Assembly (NCBI GenBank): GCA_022820925.1 | Contig: JAJEEO010000008.1 | Span: 124,001-188,000, forward strand | Direction: 5' to 3' | Length of the DNA: 64,000 nt | Source of the DNA: Acidimicrobiia bacterium | Lineage (GTDB): Bacteria > Actinomycetota > Acidimicrobiia > Acidimicrobiales > Poriferisodalaceae | Shown: piece by piece, positions 18,218 to 27,750 of the stretch | Position numbering within the stretch: the stretch's first letter is position 1 | Layout of the letters: each line of letters begins with the position of its first letter | Translations under genes and position numbers: made by a program | The notes under the pieces: model-generated | What the model was told of the DNA's origin: nothing | Databases searched by the model: none | What the model saw: only the letters and a program-made list of their open reading frames with translations

Positions 18218-19461
18218 CGGGCCGGATAAACCAGCTCTCCCTCGGCCGCATCGGCGGGCGCGACCACCACGATCTGGCCGTCCTGTACCTGCACGATCCC
18301 CATCGGCTTGGCGACGTTAACGCCGCGCTCGTCGAAACGGACCGGGCCGTAGAAGGTGTCGATGTCGAGGTCTCGCAGCGCCGCGCGCACCGCATCGGTG
18401 TCGAGTCTGCCGGCAGCCTCGATGGCGCGGTGCAGCGCGATCGCGGCCGCTGTTGCCCCCGCTGCCTGATAGATGGGCGGTTCATCCCACAGGCTCTGGT
18501 AGGTGTCTGCGTAGGCGCTCGCCGTGCCGAAGTTCGGACCCTCATAGCCCATCACCGATTCCCACCCAGTGGGGCCGAGCACCCCGTCGGCATCGCTGCC
18601 GATATCGGAGATCAGCTGCGGGTTGGCCGGGCCGACGGTGATGAGCATGGCGTCGGGGCGGAAGCCCTGCTCTTGTGCTGAGCGCAGGAACAGCACGGCG
18701 TCGTCGTAGTGGCCGCCGCCCACGAAGATGTCGGGCTCGAGTGCCGCAAGCTCGGTCATGAGATCGTCGACGCTCTCGACGCCGACCGGATAGCTCTTCA
18801 TCGCCAGCACCTCGACGCCGTTGGCCTCAAGGTGGCGTTGCGCTCCCTGTGCCACCGACGTGGCGAATGGGGTGTCTTCGTGCGCCACCACTGCGGTGCT
18901 CGCACCGCGTTCTGCGAGCAGCTCGATGCTCGACCGTGTGTAGTCCGAGGCGACGACACCGACATAGAACAGGTTGCGATAGCCGCGCTCGAAGAGGCTG
19001 TCGGACGCGCCGTTGCCTTCCACCATGATCACGCCACGGGCCTCCGCCGCAGCGCTGGTCGGCCCGGTGAGCGTGCTGGAGTACGGACCGAGCAGGAAGT
19101 CGACGTGGTCCTCGTCGATGAGCTGCTCGATGAGAGCGGCCGCCCGGTCGGGATCGGACTCGTCGTCGTAATAGATGAGCTCGGCCCGGTAGCGGCCGTC
19201 GCCGACCTGGATCCCGCCGTGCTCCTCGTTCACCCACTGCAGCCAGGTGTCGTAGCCCTGTCGCACAGCCTTGCCCTCGGCAGCGAACCGGCCCGTTTCG
19301 CTCAGCGCCGCGCCAATACGGACCGTGCCGTCGAAGCCGTCATCGGCGCCATCGTCGGCGTCGCCCCCGGTGCAAGCCGCCGCCAGCATGACTGCCACTG
19401 CGACCACTGCTGCCGTGCGAGCCATGCGCCGCCACGGTGTGGGAAGTTGAGATCGACTCAT
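18214..19461 (-). CDS. Branched-chain amino acid/amide-type ABC solute-binding lipoprotein
   Basis: A 415-residue periplasmic-binding-protein-like lipoprotein of the LivJ type I fold. A hydrophobic signal segment ends in the lipobox LAAAC, with lipidated Cys30, then an acidic linker and TVRIGAALSETGRFA. It should capture a small amide or amino acid outside the membrane. No permease or ATPase genes are adjacent, so the transporter is elsewhere. ATG at 19461 follows GGAGG; an upstream in-frame ATG lacks a site. Confidence 0.88.
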   Translation of the reverse strand: MSRSQLPTPWRRMARTAAVVAVAVMLAAACTGGDADDGADDGFDGTVRIGAALSETGRFAAEGKAVRQGYDTWLQWVNEEHGGIQVGDGRYRAELIYYDDESDPDRAAALIEQLIDEDHVDFLLGPYSSTLTGPTSAAAEARGVIMVEGNGASDSLFERGYRNLFYVGVVASDYTRSSIELLAERGASTAVVAHEDTPFATSVAQGAQRHLEANGVEVLAMKSYPVGVESVDDLMTELAALEPDIFVGGGHYDDAVLFLRSAQEQGFRPDAMLITVGPANPQLISDIGSDADGVLGPTGWESVMGYEGPNFGTASAYADTYQSLWDEPPIYQAAGATAAAIALHRAIEAAGRLDTDAVRAALRDLDIDTFYGPVRFDERGVNVAKPMGIVQVQDGQIVVVAPADAAEGELVYPAR

Positions 19462-19591
19462 GTCCAGGCCTCCGGCCTGCGGCAGAGTTGCTGCCTCATG
19501 GCCGGTCGGCAGGGTATGAGCAGGAGGGCGACGCGGCACGCTGAGCTGTTCATGCTGGCCTCACGTCCTACACATTTCCCGCTACCCGCAG

Positions 19592-20044
19592 GTGACTGGT
19601 AGAACCGACCGGGTGGAGCCGAAGGCGCTGCCGGGTCCTGCATCGGAGCGCATGTCGAAGCAGCGATCCCGAGATACGGGACCGGAACGGCTTATCCGCT
19701 CGGCACTGCACCGGCGTGGCCTGCGCTACTTCGTGCACCGCCGGCCGTTGCCCGATATGCGCCGCGAAGCCGACGTGGTGTTCCCCCGCCTACGAGTGGC
19801 GATCTTTGTGGACGGCTGCTTCTGGCACGGCTGCCCCGAGCACGGCACCAAGCCCCGCCGCAACGCCGAGTACTGGGAGACCAAGATCGCCCGCAACCGA
19901 GCCCGCGACGCCGACACCGACGCTCGCCTCCGAGCAGCCGGCTGGACTCCAGTCCGCATCTGGGAACACGAACCCCCCGACCAAGCCGCCGACCAAATAG
20001 AACAACTCATCCGAGCCCGAGCCCGCCACCTCGCGACGCGGTGA
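19592..20044 (+). CDS. vsr: Vsr very-short-patch repair endonuclease
   Basis: A 150-residue nuclease that nicks DNA 5' of T in T:G mismatches arising from deaminated 5-methylcytosine. The core is complete: MSKQRSRDTGPERLIRSALH, catalytic Asp61, and FVDGCFWHGCPEHG with His79 and His84 around the metal/zinc site, then WETKIARNRARD. GTG at 19592 or 19613 may be the start. No cytosine methyltransferase gene is adjacent, which is unusual because vsr normally accompanies one. Confidence 0.92.
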   Translation: MTGRTDRVEPKALPGPASERMSKQRSRDTGPERLIRSALHRRGLRYFVHRRPLPDMRREADVVFPRLRVAIFVDGCFWHGCPEHGTKPRRNAEYWETKIARNRARDADTDARLRAAGWTPVRIWEHEPPDQAADQIEQLIRARARHLATR

Positions 20045-20070
20045 AGGGCTGCGTCAATCGCGAAGCGAAT

Positions 20071-21183
20071 TCAGAAGCCGAGGGCGGTGAGGGGGTCGGT
20101 GTAGGGGATGTCGAGGGCGGCGGCGACGTGGGGCTCGGTGACGTGGCCCTTGTAGACGTTGAGGCCCGCCCGCAGGTGGGGGTCGGTGCGCAGGGCGTCG
20201 AGGCCGTTCCCGGCGATGGCCAGCACCCTGGGCAGCGTGGCGTCGCTGAGCGCCCGGGTTGAGGTCAGCGGCACCGCTCCGGGCATGTTCGCCACGCAGT
20301 AGTGCACGACATCGTCGACCACGAAGGTCGGCTCGGCATGCGTGGTCGGCTTGGAGGTCTCGAAGCACCCGCCCTGGTCGATCGCGACATCGACCACGAC
20401 TGAGCCAGGTCGCATCTGGCTGATCATCTCGGCATTCACCAGCTTCGGTGCCCGTGCACCGGTGACCAGCACCGCACCGATCACCAGATCGGCCTCCAGC
20501 ACCTCGGCCTCGACGGATGCACGCGTCGAGGTGACCGTCACCACCGAAGCACCGAAGCGTTGTTCGAGGTGATCGAGCGCTGTCGGATCGATATCGAGCA
20601 CCCGCACATCGGCGCCCATGCCGATGGCGATCTCCGCCGCGTTCTCGCCGACCACTCCGCCGCCGATGATCACCACACGAGCCGGCGGCACCCCGGGCAC
20701 ACCGCCGATCAGCAAGCCGATGCCGCCGTGCGCAGTCTCGAGCGCCCACGCGCCCGCCTGCACGGCGAGGCGGCCCGCAACCCGCGACATCGGCGCCAGC
20801 AGCGGCAACCCGCCACGCGAGTCGGTGACGGTCTCATACGCGACGCATGCCGCTCCTGATTCCACGAGATCGGCGGTCTGGTCGGGGTCGGGAGCAAGGT
20901 GCAAATAGGCGAACAGGATCTGGCCCGCACTGAGCATCTTGCGCTCGGACGCCTGCGGCTCCTTCACCTTGACGATCAGCTCGGACTTCTCCCACACCTC
21001 GTCGCAGGAGCCGATGTGAGCACCCGCGGCCACGAAAGTGTCATCAGGCACACGGATGCCGGAACCCGCGCCGGTCTCGACGACGACGTCATGCTCGTGC
21101 AGCACGAGCTCACGAACAGCGTGCGGCGTCAGCCCGACACGTTGCTCGCCCGCCTTGGTTTCGCAAGGCAAGCCGATCAGCAT
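20071..21183 (-). CDS. ald: Alanine dehydrogenase
   Basis: A 370-residue NAD-dependent enzyme interconverting L-alanine and pyruvate plus ammonia. It has the N-terminal pyruvate-binding segment (GLPCETKAGEQRVGLTP), KVKEPQ, and the Rossmann motif VVIIGGGVVGENAAEIA, followed by VDVAIDQGGCFET. ATG at 21183 follows AGGAGG at 8 nt; an in-frame ATG nine codons upstream is less likely. It is divergent from a CoA ligase gene. Confidence 0.95.
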   Translation of the reverse strand: MLIGLPCETKAGEQRVGLTPHAVRELVLHEHDVVVETGAGSGIRVPDDTFVAAGAHIGSCDEVWEKSELIVKVKEPQASERKMLSAGQILFAYLHLAPDPDQTADLVESGAACVAYETVTDSRGGLPLLAPMSRVAGRLAVQAGAWALETAHGGIGLLIGGVPGVPPARVVIIGGGVVGENAAEIAIGMGADVRVLDIDPTALDHLEQRFGASVVTVTSTRASVEAEVLEADLVIGAVLVTGARAPKLVNAEMISQMRPGSVVVDVAIDQGGCFETSKPTTHAEPTFVVDDVVHYCVANMPGAVPLTSTRALSDATLPRVLAIAGNGLDALRTDPHLRAGLNVYKGHVTEPHVAAALDIPYTDPLTALGF

Positions 21184-21270
21184 GCGGCCACCTCCTACCC
21201 AGGTGCCCAACTACCCGATGTGCCCCAGACATCGGTGCCCCGGTCGGGGCTTGGATGCACCGGCGAAGTC

Positions 21271-21276
21271 TACGAT
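21271..21276 (+). promoter_or_regulatory. -10 element TACGAT, leaderless promoter
   Basis: TACGAT is followed by 7 nt and the ATG of the acyl-CoA ligase. Confidence 0.48.
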
Positions 21277-21283
21277 CCTCCCG

Positions 21284-22954
21284 ATGAGCCCTAGTGACAC
21301 GGCGGGCCTGATTGACGGCGGTGGCGTCGACGGCTGGACGCTGCCCGATCTCGTGCGGCAGGCGGCGGCCGCCCACGGCAACAGGGAGTTTCTTGCCTTC
21401 GAAGACGGCCGCACGCTCAGCTTCGCCGAGCTCGACAGCCACACCGACCGGCTCGCCACCGCCCTCGCGGATCTCGGCCTGCAGCCGGGCGACCGGCTGC
21501 TGGGGCTGCTCACGAACAGCCTCGAGTTCATGCTGCTGATGATCGCCACCCACAAGCGGCGGGCGATCTTCGTGCCGATCAACACCGACTTGCGCGGTGC
21601 GTTCCTCGAGCATCAGGTCAACAACTCCGAGCCCCGCATCGTGGCCGTCGACCACGGGCTGCTTGAGCGCTTCGACGACATCGAGCCCGGCTCACTCGAC
21701 CCGTCCGAGACCGACATTGAAGCCACGATCCTGGTCGACGACGGCGACTACGGCGCCGGTGCCGGCGGTGTGCTCATGGGCTCGGCGGAGGTCTCCATCG
21801 AAGAGCTGCTCGAGACCGATGTGCGCCCCGAGGCGGTGCTGGCGGCCGAACCCAGCGATGTCTGCACGATCATGTACACCTCGGGCACCACCGGTCCCGC
21901 CAAGGGCGTGCTGATGCCCCAAGCGCACTGCTACCTGTTCGGCCTCGGCACCGCCCGGAGCCTGCTGATCACCCCGGAGGACCGCTTCTACTGCTGCATG
22001 CCGATGTTCCACGCGAACGGCCTGTTCATGCAGGTCTTTGCGTCACTCCACGCCGGCGCCTCGGCGTACGTGGAGAAGCGATTCAGCGTCGGGAAATGGC
22101 TCGACACGGTGCGCCGGCACCAGATCACACTGACGAACGCGCTCGGTGTCATGCCCGAGTTCATCTGGCGCAGCCCGCCGACGGACCGCGACCGTGACCA
22201 TCGGCTGCGAGCCGTCATCGCCCTGCCGGTGGCGCCGGAATGGGCCGCAGCGTTCGAAGAGCGGTTCGGCGTGCGGATCATGCAGGGATACGGGATGACC
22301 GAGGTCAACATGGTCTCCTACACCAGCTTCGACGACCCGGTGATGTCGGGCTGTGCGGGGCGGCCGCTGGCCGACTTCTTCGACGTCATCGTGGCCGATC
22401 CCGAGACCGACCTGCCCGTTGCGGCCGATGAGACCGGCGAGATCCTGGTGCGTCCCAAGGTGCCGTTCTGCTTCAACGTGGGCTATCACCGCATGCCCGA
22501 ACGCACCGTGGCGGCGTGGCGGAACCTGTGGTTCCACACCGGCGATGCGGGACGGCTCGATGTAGCCGGGCGGCTGCACTTCGTGGACCGGCTGAACGAC
22601 CGCATCCGCCGACGCGGCGAGAACATCTCCAGCTACGAGGTGGAGACGGTGATCAACGGACACCACGGCGTGATCGAGTGCGCGGTCGTCGGTTTGCGCG
22701 TCGAGGGTGCCGGTGGGGAGGACGAGGTGCTTGCCGTTGTCGCCGTCAGCGGACCGGCGCCCGACCCCGTCCACTTTCTGGATTGGTGCGTGCCTCGCAT
22801 GCCCCGCCACAGCGTGCCGCGCTACCTGCAGTTCGTGCGCGAGCTCGACAAGACCGCCTCCGGCAAGATCCGCAAGCAGGCCATCCGCGACGCCGGCGTC
22901 ACCGCGGACCTGTGGGACCGCGAGTCGGTCGGCTACACCGTGGCCCGCGGCTAA
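21284..22954 (+). CDS. AMP-forming acyl-CoA synthetase, CaiC-like
   Basis: A 556-residue ANL-superfamily ligase that activates a carboxylate through an acyl-adenylate. The phosphate loop YTSGTTGPAKG, the GYGMTEVN motif, HTGDAGRLD and the C-terminal catalytic Lys in DKTASGKIRK are present. The overall layout is closest to crotonobetaine/carnitine-CoA ligase CaiC, which fits the CaiB-type transferases nearby, but substrate is not proven. The TAA stop lies in the loop of a small hairpin and the 3' end is duplicated just downstream. Confidence 0.86.
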   Translation: MSPSDTAGLIDGGGVDGWTLPDLVRQAAAAHGNREFLAFEDGRTLSFAELDSHTDRLATALADLGLQPGDRLLGLLTNSLEFMLLMIATHKRRAIFVPINTDLRGAFLEHQVNNSEPRIVAVDHGLLERFDDIEPGSLDPSETDIEATILVDDGDYGAGAGGVLMGSAEVSIEELLETDVRPEAVLAAEPSDVCTIMYTSGTTGPAKGVLMPQAHCYLFGLGTARSLLITPEDRFYCCMPMFHANGLFMQVFASLHAGASAYVEKRFSVGKWLDTVRRHQITLTNALGVMPEFIWRSPPTDRDRDHRLRAVIALPVAPEWAAAFEERFGVRIMQGYGMTEVNMVSYTSFDDPVMSGCAGRPLADFFDVIVADPETDLPVAADETGEILVRPKVPFCFNVGYHRMPERTVAAWRNLWFHTGDAGRLDVAGRLHFVDRLNDRIRRRGENISSYEVETVINGHHGVIECAVVGLRVEGAGGEDEVLAVVAVSGPAPDPVHFLDWCVPRMPRHSVPRYLQFVRELDKTASGKIRKQAIRDAGVTADLWDRESVGYTVARG

Positions 22955-22992
22955 GCGGGCGCCAACAGACACAGCGGCCCGCGGCTAAGCGG
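22942..22992 (+). repeat. 17-bp direct repeat duplicating the 3' end of the CoA ligase gene
   Basis: GGCCCGCGGCTAAGCGG, which includes the stop codon, recurs exactly at 22976-22992 after a 17-nt spacer. The spacer and its edges share a 23-nt block, two mismatches, with the broken tRNA-His copy at 16107-16129. Confidence 0.85.
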
Positions 22993-23007
22993 CGAGGTCA
23001 GGCCCGC

Positions 23008-23994
23008 CTACAGGTCGGGGCGAAGCAGGACCCGGCCGGTGGTCTTGCGCTGGTGCAACGCCTGCAGGCCGTCGATCAGGCCGTCGAGCGGCAGCTCCTG
23101 GCTGACGAGCGGGTCGAGCCTGCCGTCGGCCACCTGGGGCCAGATCTCGGCGTAGCACTCGTCGAGCACCTCGTCCTTGCGGCCCCGGTAGCCGCCCATG
23201 TGCACGCCGACCACCGAGTAGTTCTTGACCAGCACGTGGTTCGCCGGTGCCTGGGGGATCGTGCCGCTGGCGAATCCGACCACCAGCAGGCGGCCTTCCC
23301 ACGCCACGAGCCGCCGGGCCACGTCGAAGTACTTGCCGCCGACGGGGTCGTAGATGATGTCGCAGCCCCGCCCCCCGGTGGCATCCATCACTGACTGGTA
23401 CAGATCGTCGTCGTCGTAGTCGATGACGATGTCGGCGCCGAGCTCACGGCAGGTCTCCACCTTGGCGGGCCCGCCTGCGGCAGCAAGCACGGTGCAGCCC
23501 GCAGCTTTGGCCATCTGCACCGCCGCCGACCCGACACCGCCCGCAGCGGCCAGCACCAGCACCGTCTCGCCGGCTTGCATCTGCCCGCGCCGGTTCAGCG
23601 AGAACCATGCCGTGCCGTAGATCACATTCGCCGCGCACGCTGCGGGGATCGACACATCGTCGGGCACGTGCCGGGCCGTGGCGCCCCTGATGAGCGCTTC
23701 GCTGGCATAGCCGCCCCAGCCGGCGGTTCCCGAGCCGATCACGCGGTCGCCGACCTTCAAGTCGCACTCGGGGCCGACCGCGGTCACCGTGCCGCACGCT
23801 CCCATGCCCGGCGTGAACGGCGGATCCCACCGCTCCTGGTACGTGCCCTGGCAGTGCAGGATGTCCGCGAAGTTGAGATCGGCGGCCTCCACGGTGATGC
23901 GTGCCTGGCCCCGGCCCGGCTCGGGCGAGTCGTACTCGTCCAGCTCCAGCACGTCCCACGGGTAGCCCAGCTCGTTCAATCGCCACGCCTTCAT
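23008..23994 (-). CDS. Zinc-independent MDR-family NADPH:quinone oxidoreductase
   Basis: A 328-residue medium-chain reductase related to QorA. The GroES-like N-terminal part contains ADLNFADILHCQGTYQ; the Rossmann motif AAAGGVGSAAVQMAKA binds NADPH. The structural and catalytic zinc cysteines of alcohol dehydrogenases are absent. ATG at 23994 follows GGGGA; the open frame continues upstream without homology. It is divergent from the 2-oxoglutarate oxygenase gene. Confidence 0.87.
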   Translation of the reverse strand: MKAWRLNELGYPWDVLELDEYDSPEPGRGQARITVEAADLNFADILHCQGTYQERWDPPFTPGMGACGTVTAVGPECDLKVGDRVIGSGTAGWGGYASEALIRGATARHVPDDVSIPAACAANVIYGTAWFSLNRRGQMQAGETVLVLAAAGGVGSAAVQMAKAAGCTVLAAAGGPAKVETCRELGADIVIDYDDDDLYQSVMDATGGRGCDIIYDPVGGKYFDVARRLVAWEGRLLVVGFASGTIPQAPANHVLVKNYSVVGVHMGGYRGRKDEVLDECYAEIWPQVADGRLDPLVSQELPLDGLIDGLQALHQRKTTGRVLLRPDL

Positions 23995-24139
23995 CGGTGT
24001 CCCCTGACTCGTTTGCCCGGTCGCATGGACTGGCCCGGCGAGCCGGCCCATGACGGCAGCACCGTAGCAACGAGTCACATCCGCATTCCGGTCAACAGGC
24101 GCGTACGCTCGTGCCTGAGGCTGGGCCGAAGGGGGACAT

Positions 24140-25144
24140 GTGGCGCTCACGACGCAGGACCGCAGCAGAGCACGACCGGCGAAGGACTCAGCAGACGTCA
24201 TTCCGGTCTTGGACCTGGCGCCGCTCAACGAGCCGGTGCCCGATCCCGCAGCTCAAGCTGCGCTGGCTGCCGAGCTGCGCGACGCCCTCACCGAGGTGGG
24301 CTTCTTCTTCATCGTCGACCACGGCGTGGCCGCCAGCACCATCGAGCACATGTTCGACGAGGCCCGGCGCATTCACGCCCTCCCCCAAGACGTCAAGGAC
24401 TCCATCCCAATGGGCAAGGTGGTCGGCGGCTACCTCGGCATGGGCGGCGGAACGTCGTATGCGTCCGACATCGCCGGACCGGTGCGCAAGCCCAACCAGA
24501 ACGAGGCGTTCTTCTGCCACCGGCACGGCTACCACACCCAGAACCAGTTCCCGCCGCTCGAGGGGTTCGCGCAAAGCTGCGAGCAGTACATCGATCAGCT
24601 CATCGCGCTCGGGTCGAGAATGCTGCCGATCCTGGCGCTGTCGCTGGACCTGCCGCCCGACTACTTCGACCCGCACTTCGACGAGCCCAGCGTCTCGCTG
24701 CGCATGTCGCACTACCCGCCGATGGAGTACGACGACAACGAGTGGGGCCTCGCACCGCACACGGACAGCTCGGTGTTCACGTTCCTGCCGGCCAATGACG
24801 TGCCGGGTTTGGAGATCCGCCCGGCCGGCTACGACTGGATCAAGCCGCCGCAAATGGCCGGCTCCTACCTCGTCAACAGCGGCGACATGCTGAAGCGCTG
24901 GACGAACAACGTGTACCTCTCAACGGCGCACCGGGCACGCAACCTCTCGGCCGGCGACCGCTACGCCGTGCCGTTCTTCTATGGGGCCCGCGACGACGCC
25001 GTGGTCGACCCGGTGCCCACCACCGTCAGCGACGAACGCCCCGCACGCCACGAGCCGATCACCTACGGCGACTACCAGCGCTGGTTCCTGAACCGGAACT
25101 ACGAGAACGTCACCGGCGAGAAGGTCGGCACGTTCGAGGGCTGA
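24140..25144 (+). CDS. 2-oxoglutarate/Fe(II)-dependent oxygenase (isopenicillin-N-synthase-like)
   Basis: A 334-residue oxygenase. The N-terminal DIOX_N region holds VIPVLDLAPL and EVGFFFIVDHGV; the iron triad is His207-x-Asp209 and His264, and Arg274 in DRYAVPFF should bind 2-oxoglutarate. The family oxidises amino acids, gibberellins, thymine and others, so the substrate is open. GTG at 24140 follows AAGGGGG. Confidence 0.9.
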   Translation: MALTTQDRSRARPAKDSADVIPVLDLAPLNEPVPDPAAQAALAAELRDALTEVGFFFIVDHGVAASTIEHMFDEARRIHALPQDVKDSIPMGKVVGGYLGMGGGTSYASDIAGPVRKPNQNEAFFCHRHGYHTQNQFPPLEGFAQSCEQYIDQLIALGSRMLPILALSLDLPPDYFDPHFDEPSVSLRMSHYPPMEYDDNEWGLAPHTDSSVFTFLPANDVPGLEIRPAGYDWIKPPQMAGSYLVNSGDMLKRWTNNVYLSTAHRARNLSAGDRYAVPFFYGARDDAVVDPVPTTVSDERPARHEPITYGDYQRWFLNRNYENVTGEKVGTFEG

Positions 25145-25145
25145 T

Positions 25146-25160
25146 CCCCGGCTGCCGGGG
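25146..25160. terminator. Short hairpin between convergent genes
   Basis: CCCCGG-CTG-CCGGGG lies in the 32-bp gap between the oxygenase and the double CoA-transferase. No T-run follows, so a terminator role is tentative. Confidence 0.3.
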
Positions 25161-25176
25161 CCGCAGGCTCCAGCGC

Positions 25177-27660
25177 CTATTCGAGCACTCCGGCCACCGC
25201 CAGCTCGGCAATCTGATCCGCGTCGTAGCCGAGCAGTCGCTCCAGTACTTCGAAGGTGTGCTCGCCGTAGGTCGGCCCGCCGTGGTGAATGCCATCGGAA
25301 CTGCGTGACATCGCGAACCGAGCGCCTTCCACCCACATCGTGCCGTTCGTGGCATGGGTGACATTGCGGAAGTGATTGCGATGCACGAGTTGACCGTCAG
25401 TCGGCATCGTCACCGACGTCGGGATCGCATGAGCGGGTATGCCCCCACGCTGCAAGAGGGCGTCGGCTTCGCTGCCTTCCCGGCACGATGTCCAGGCCGT
25501 GATCGCTGCGTCGATCTCGTCGGCCCGCTCGCGGCGCTCAGCCACGCCCAGCTCTCCGAACCCACCCAGCGACTCCCCGACAATCCAGCACAGTGCCTTC
25601 CACTGGTCGTCGTTCTCGCAGGCGATGGCGATCCAGCGATTCTCGCCCGCGCTCGGGTACACGCCGTGGGGCGACATCTGCGGATGGGCATTTCCCAGCT
25701 TGGCGGGCAACTGGCCGTTGAGCGTGTAGTCGAGCACCGCTGGCGCCAGGAACGACATGGACGCCTCGGCCTGGGAGAGGTCGATGTACTGGCCTTCGCC
25801 GGTCCGGTCTCGATGGTCCAGCGCAGCCAGAATCGCCGTGCTCAGGAATCGTGGCGACACGTAGTCGGTGTAGGCGCCGAAGACGCCGGCGGGGTCACGG
25901 TCAGGCCAGCCGGTCATCTCATAGAAGCCCGACATCGATGCCCCCATCGTCCCGAAGCCTGCGAGCGATGACAGCGGCCCGAACTGCCCGAAGAGGCAGC
26001 TCGACGCCATGATGAGGTCGGGATTCACCTCGCACAGGTCGTCATATGACAGGCCCCAGTCGCGCATCGCTCTCGGCGAGAACGACTCGCAGACCACATC
26101 TGCCCAGCGCACCAGGTCGAGCACCAATTCCCGGCAGGCCGGCTGGTCCATCTTGGCCATGTCGATGGTGATTCCGAGCTTTCCTGCGTTCATGTTCTGG
26201 TAGAGACCGCCGTTGTCGGGGCCGCCCTCGTCGTTGAGGAATGGCTGGATGGTGCGGGCGGCCTCGACCTTGTTCGACGATTCGACTCGCACCACGGTGG
26301 CGCCCCAGTCGGCCAGCACTCGTGTGGCCGCCGGTCCGGCCATCACCCACATGAAGTCGAGGATCTTGACGTCGGCAAGCGGCTGTGCGGGGTCGCGGTG
26401 GCCGGCAGGCACCGCTGCGGTCAGGCGCGCCGACGTCTCCTCGCCAGCCAGCGCAGGCGTGCGCGGCGTCGCGGCGGAGTCAGCCAGCACCGCATCGGTG
26501 TGCTCGCCCATTGTCGGCGGCGGCCCCGCGAGTTCGATGGGTGTTCGGCTCATGAGCGCGAACGGGCCCGGGAACCGCACGGCCTGCTGGTCACCGACAT
26601 CGATGTCGCGCCAGAAGCCTCGCTCGGCGTAATGCGGCGCCTCCACCACGTCTTGCACCGTGGTGATGGGCACCATCAGCAGCCGATGCTCGAGTGCTGC
26701 CGCGAGCAGCTCAGCCTTGGTGCGCCCGGAGGTGAAGTCGGCGGCGACCTGCTGGATGCGGTCGTACTCGCCGAAGCCGATGCGGCCCGTCATCACGCCC
26801 TCGACGAAGTTGATCCAGTCGATCTCGAGGTCGTCGTCGGAGCAGCCGCCTTGGGTGTGCATCCACTCGAACAGCCGCCGGCCGAACGGGCCGATGGACT
26901 CGCCGAACAGGACCGTGGTGGACACATACCCGTCCGCGGCCGGGGAGCGCAGACGCACGGTGAACGGGCCCAGCTTGACGCCGCCGCTGAATCGTGTGGC
27001 CTCGGGCGAGTTGTACAGGTGGCACAGCGACATCGACTGCAGCGCCTGGCCTGCGGCCTGCTGGGCGCTCACGTCGACGTGCTGGCCCCGGCCTGAGCGG
27101 CTGCGCTCGCGCAATGCGATCATCGTGGCGGCTGCTGCTTCGGCCGATGCGTGCAGGAAGCACTGGTCGAGCGGGATGCGCAGCGGCGGCCGATCCTCGT
27201 CGCCAATGATGTTGGACAGCATCGAGGCCGCCGAGACCACGAGGTCGGTCGCGGCCCAGTGCGCCTTGGGGCCGCTCTGGCCGAACGGCGTGATCGACGT
27301 GTAGACGAGTGCGGGATTGGCCGCGGCCAGATCGTCGGCGCCCAGGCCTCTCGCGGTCATCGCACCGGGCACGTCGGACTCGATCACCACATCGGCGCCG
27401 GCTGCGAGCTCGAGCAGCCGGTCACGGCCCTCATCGGTGTCGAGGTCCAGCACGATGCTGCGCTTGCCCCGGTTGTACGACCAGAACCACAGCGATGCCT
27501 CAGGGTCGTCGTCGCGGCCTGCCACGAAGGGTCCGACGGTGCGCGCTGCCGACCCGCCCGGCGGTTCCACCAAAATCACATCGGCACCGAGATCGGCCAG
27601 CACTGCCCCGGCCAACTGGCCCCGATGATCCGACAGATCCAAGACGCGGAGGTCGAGCAC
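25177..27660 (-). CDS. Double-length family III CoA-transferase (two fused CaiB-like domains)
   Basis: An 827-residue protein with two complete CaiB/BaiF domains, about 1-395 and 430-827, where most members have one of about 400. Such enzymes move CoA between carboxylic acids through an Asp-linked acyl anhydride. At the catalytic position the N-terminal half reads VDVSAQQAAG (Gln) and the C-terminal half YIDLSQAEAS (Glu), so neither has the canonical Asp of formyl-CoA transferase; Glu is seen in other members. GTG at 27660 (VLDLRVLDLSDH) follows GGGAG and matches the family start better than the GTG/ATG 12 codons upstream. Confidence 0.9.
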   Translation of the reverse strand: MLDLRVLDLSDHRGQLAGAVLADLGADVILVEPPGGSAARTVGPFVAGRDDDPEASLWFWSYNRGKRSIVLDLDTDEGRDRLLELAAGADVVIESDVPGAMTARGLGADDLAAANPALVYTSITPFGQSGPKAHWAATDLVVSAASMLSNIIGDEDRPPLRIPLDQCFLHASAEAAAATMIALRERSRSGRGQHVDVSAQQAAGQALQSMSLCHLYNSPEATRFSGGVKLGPFTVRLRSPAADGYVSTTVLFGESIGPFGRRLFEWMHTQGGCSDDDLEIDWINFVEGVMTGRIGFGEYDRIQQVAADFTSGRTKAELLAAALEHRLLMVPITTVQDVVEAPHYAERGFWRDIDVGDQQAVRFPGPFALMSRTPIELAGPPPTMGEHTDAVLADSAATPRTPALAGEETSARLTAAVPAGHRDPAQPLADVKILDFMWVMAGPAATRVLADWGATVVRVESSNKVEAARTIQPFLNDEGGPDNGGLYQNMNAGKLGITIDMAKMDQPACRELVLDLVRWADVVCESFSPRAMRDWGLSYDDLCEVNPDLIMASSCLFGQFGPLSSLAGFGTMGASMSGFYEMTGWPDRDPAGVFGAYTDYVSPRFLSTAILAALDHRDRTGEGQYIDLSQAEASMSFLAPAVLDYTLNGQLPAKLGNAHPQMSPHGVYPSAGENRWIAIACENDDQWKALCWIVGESLGGFGELGVAERRERADEIDAAITAWTSCREGSEADALLQRGGIPAHAIPTSVTMPTDGQLVHRNHFRNVTHATNGTMWVEGARFAMSRSSDGIHHGGPTYGEHTFEVLERLLGYDADQIAELAVAGVLE

Positions 27661-27750
27661 GGCAGTCTCCCAGTGGTCAGCGTCCCTTGCGGGCACGCAG
27701 TGGTATCGGTGTTGCGCGCAGAACCTAATGCGCTCTCGCGTGGCCCCTGA

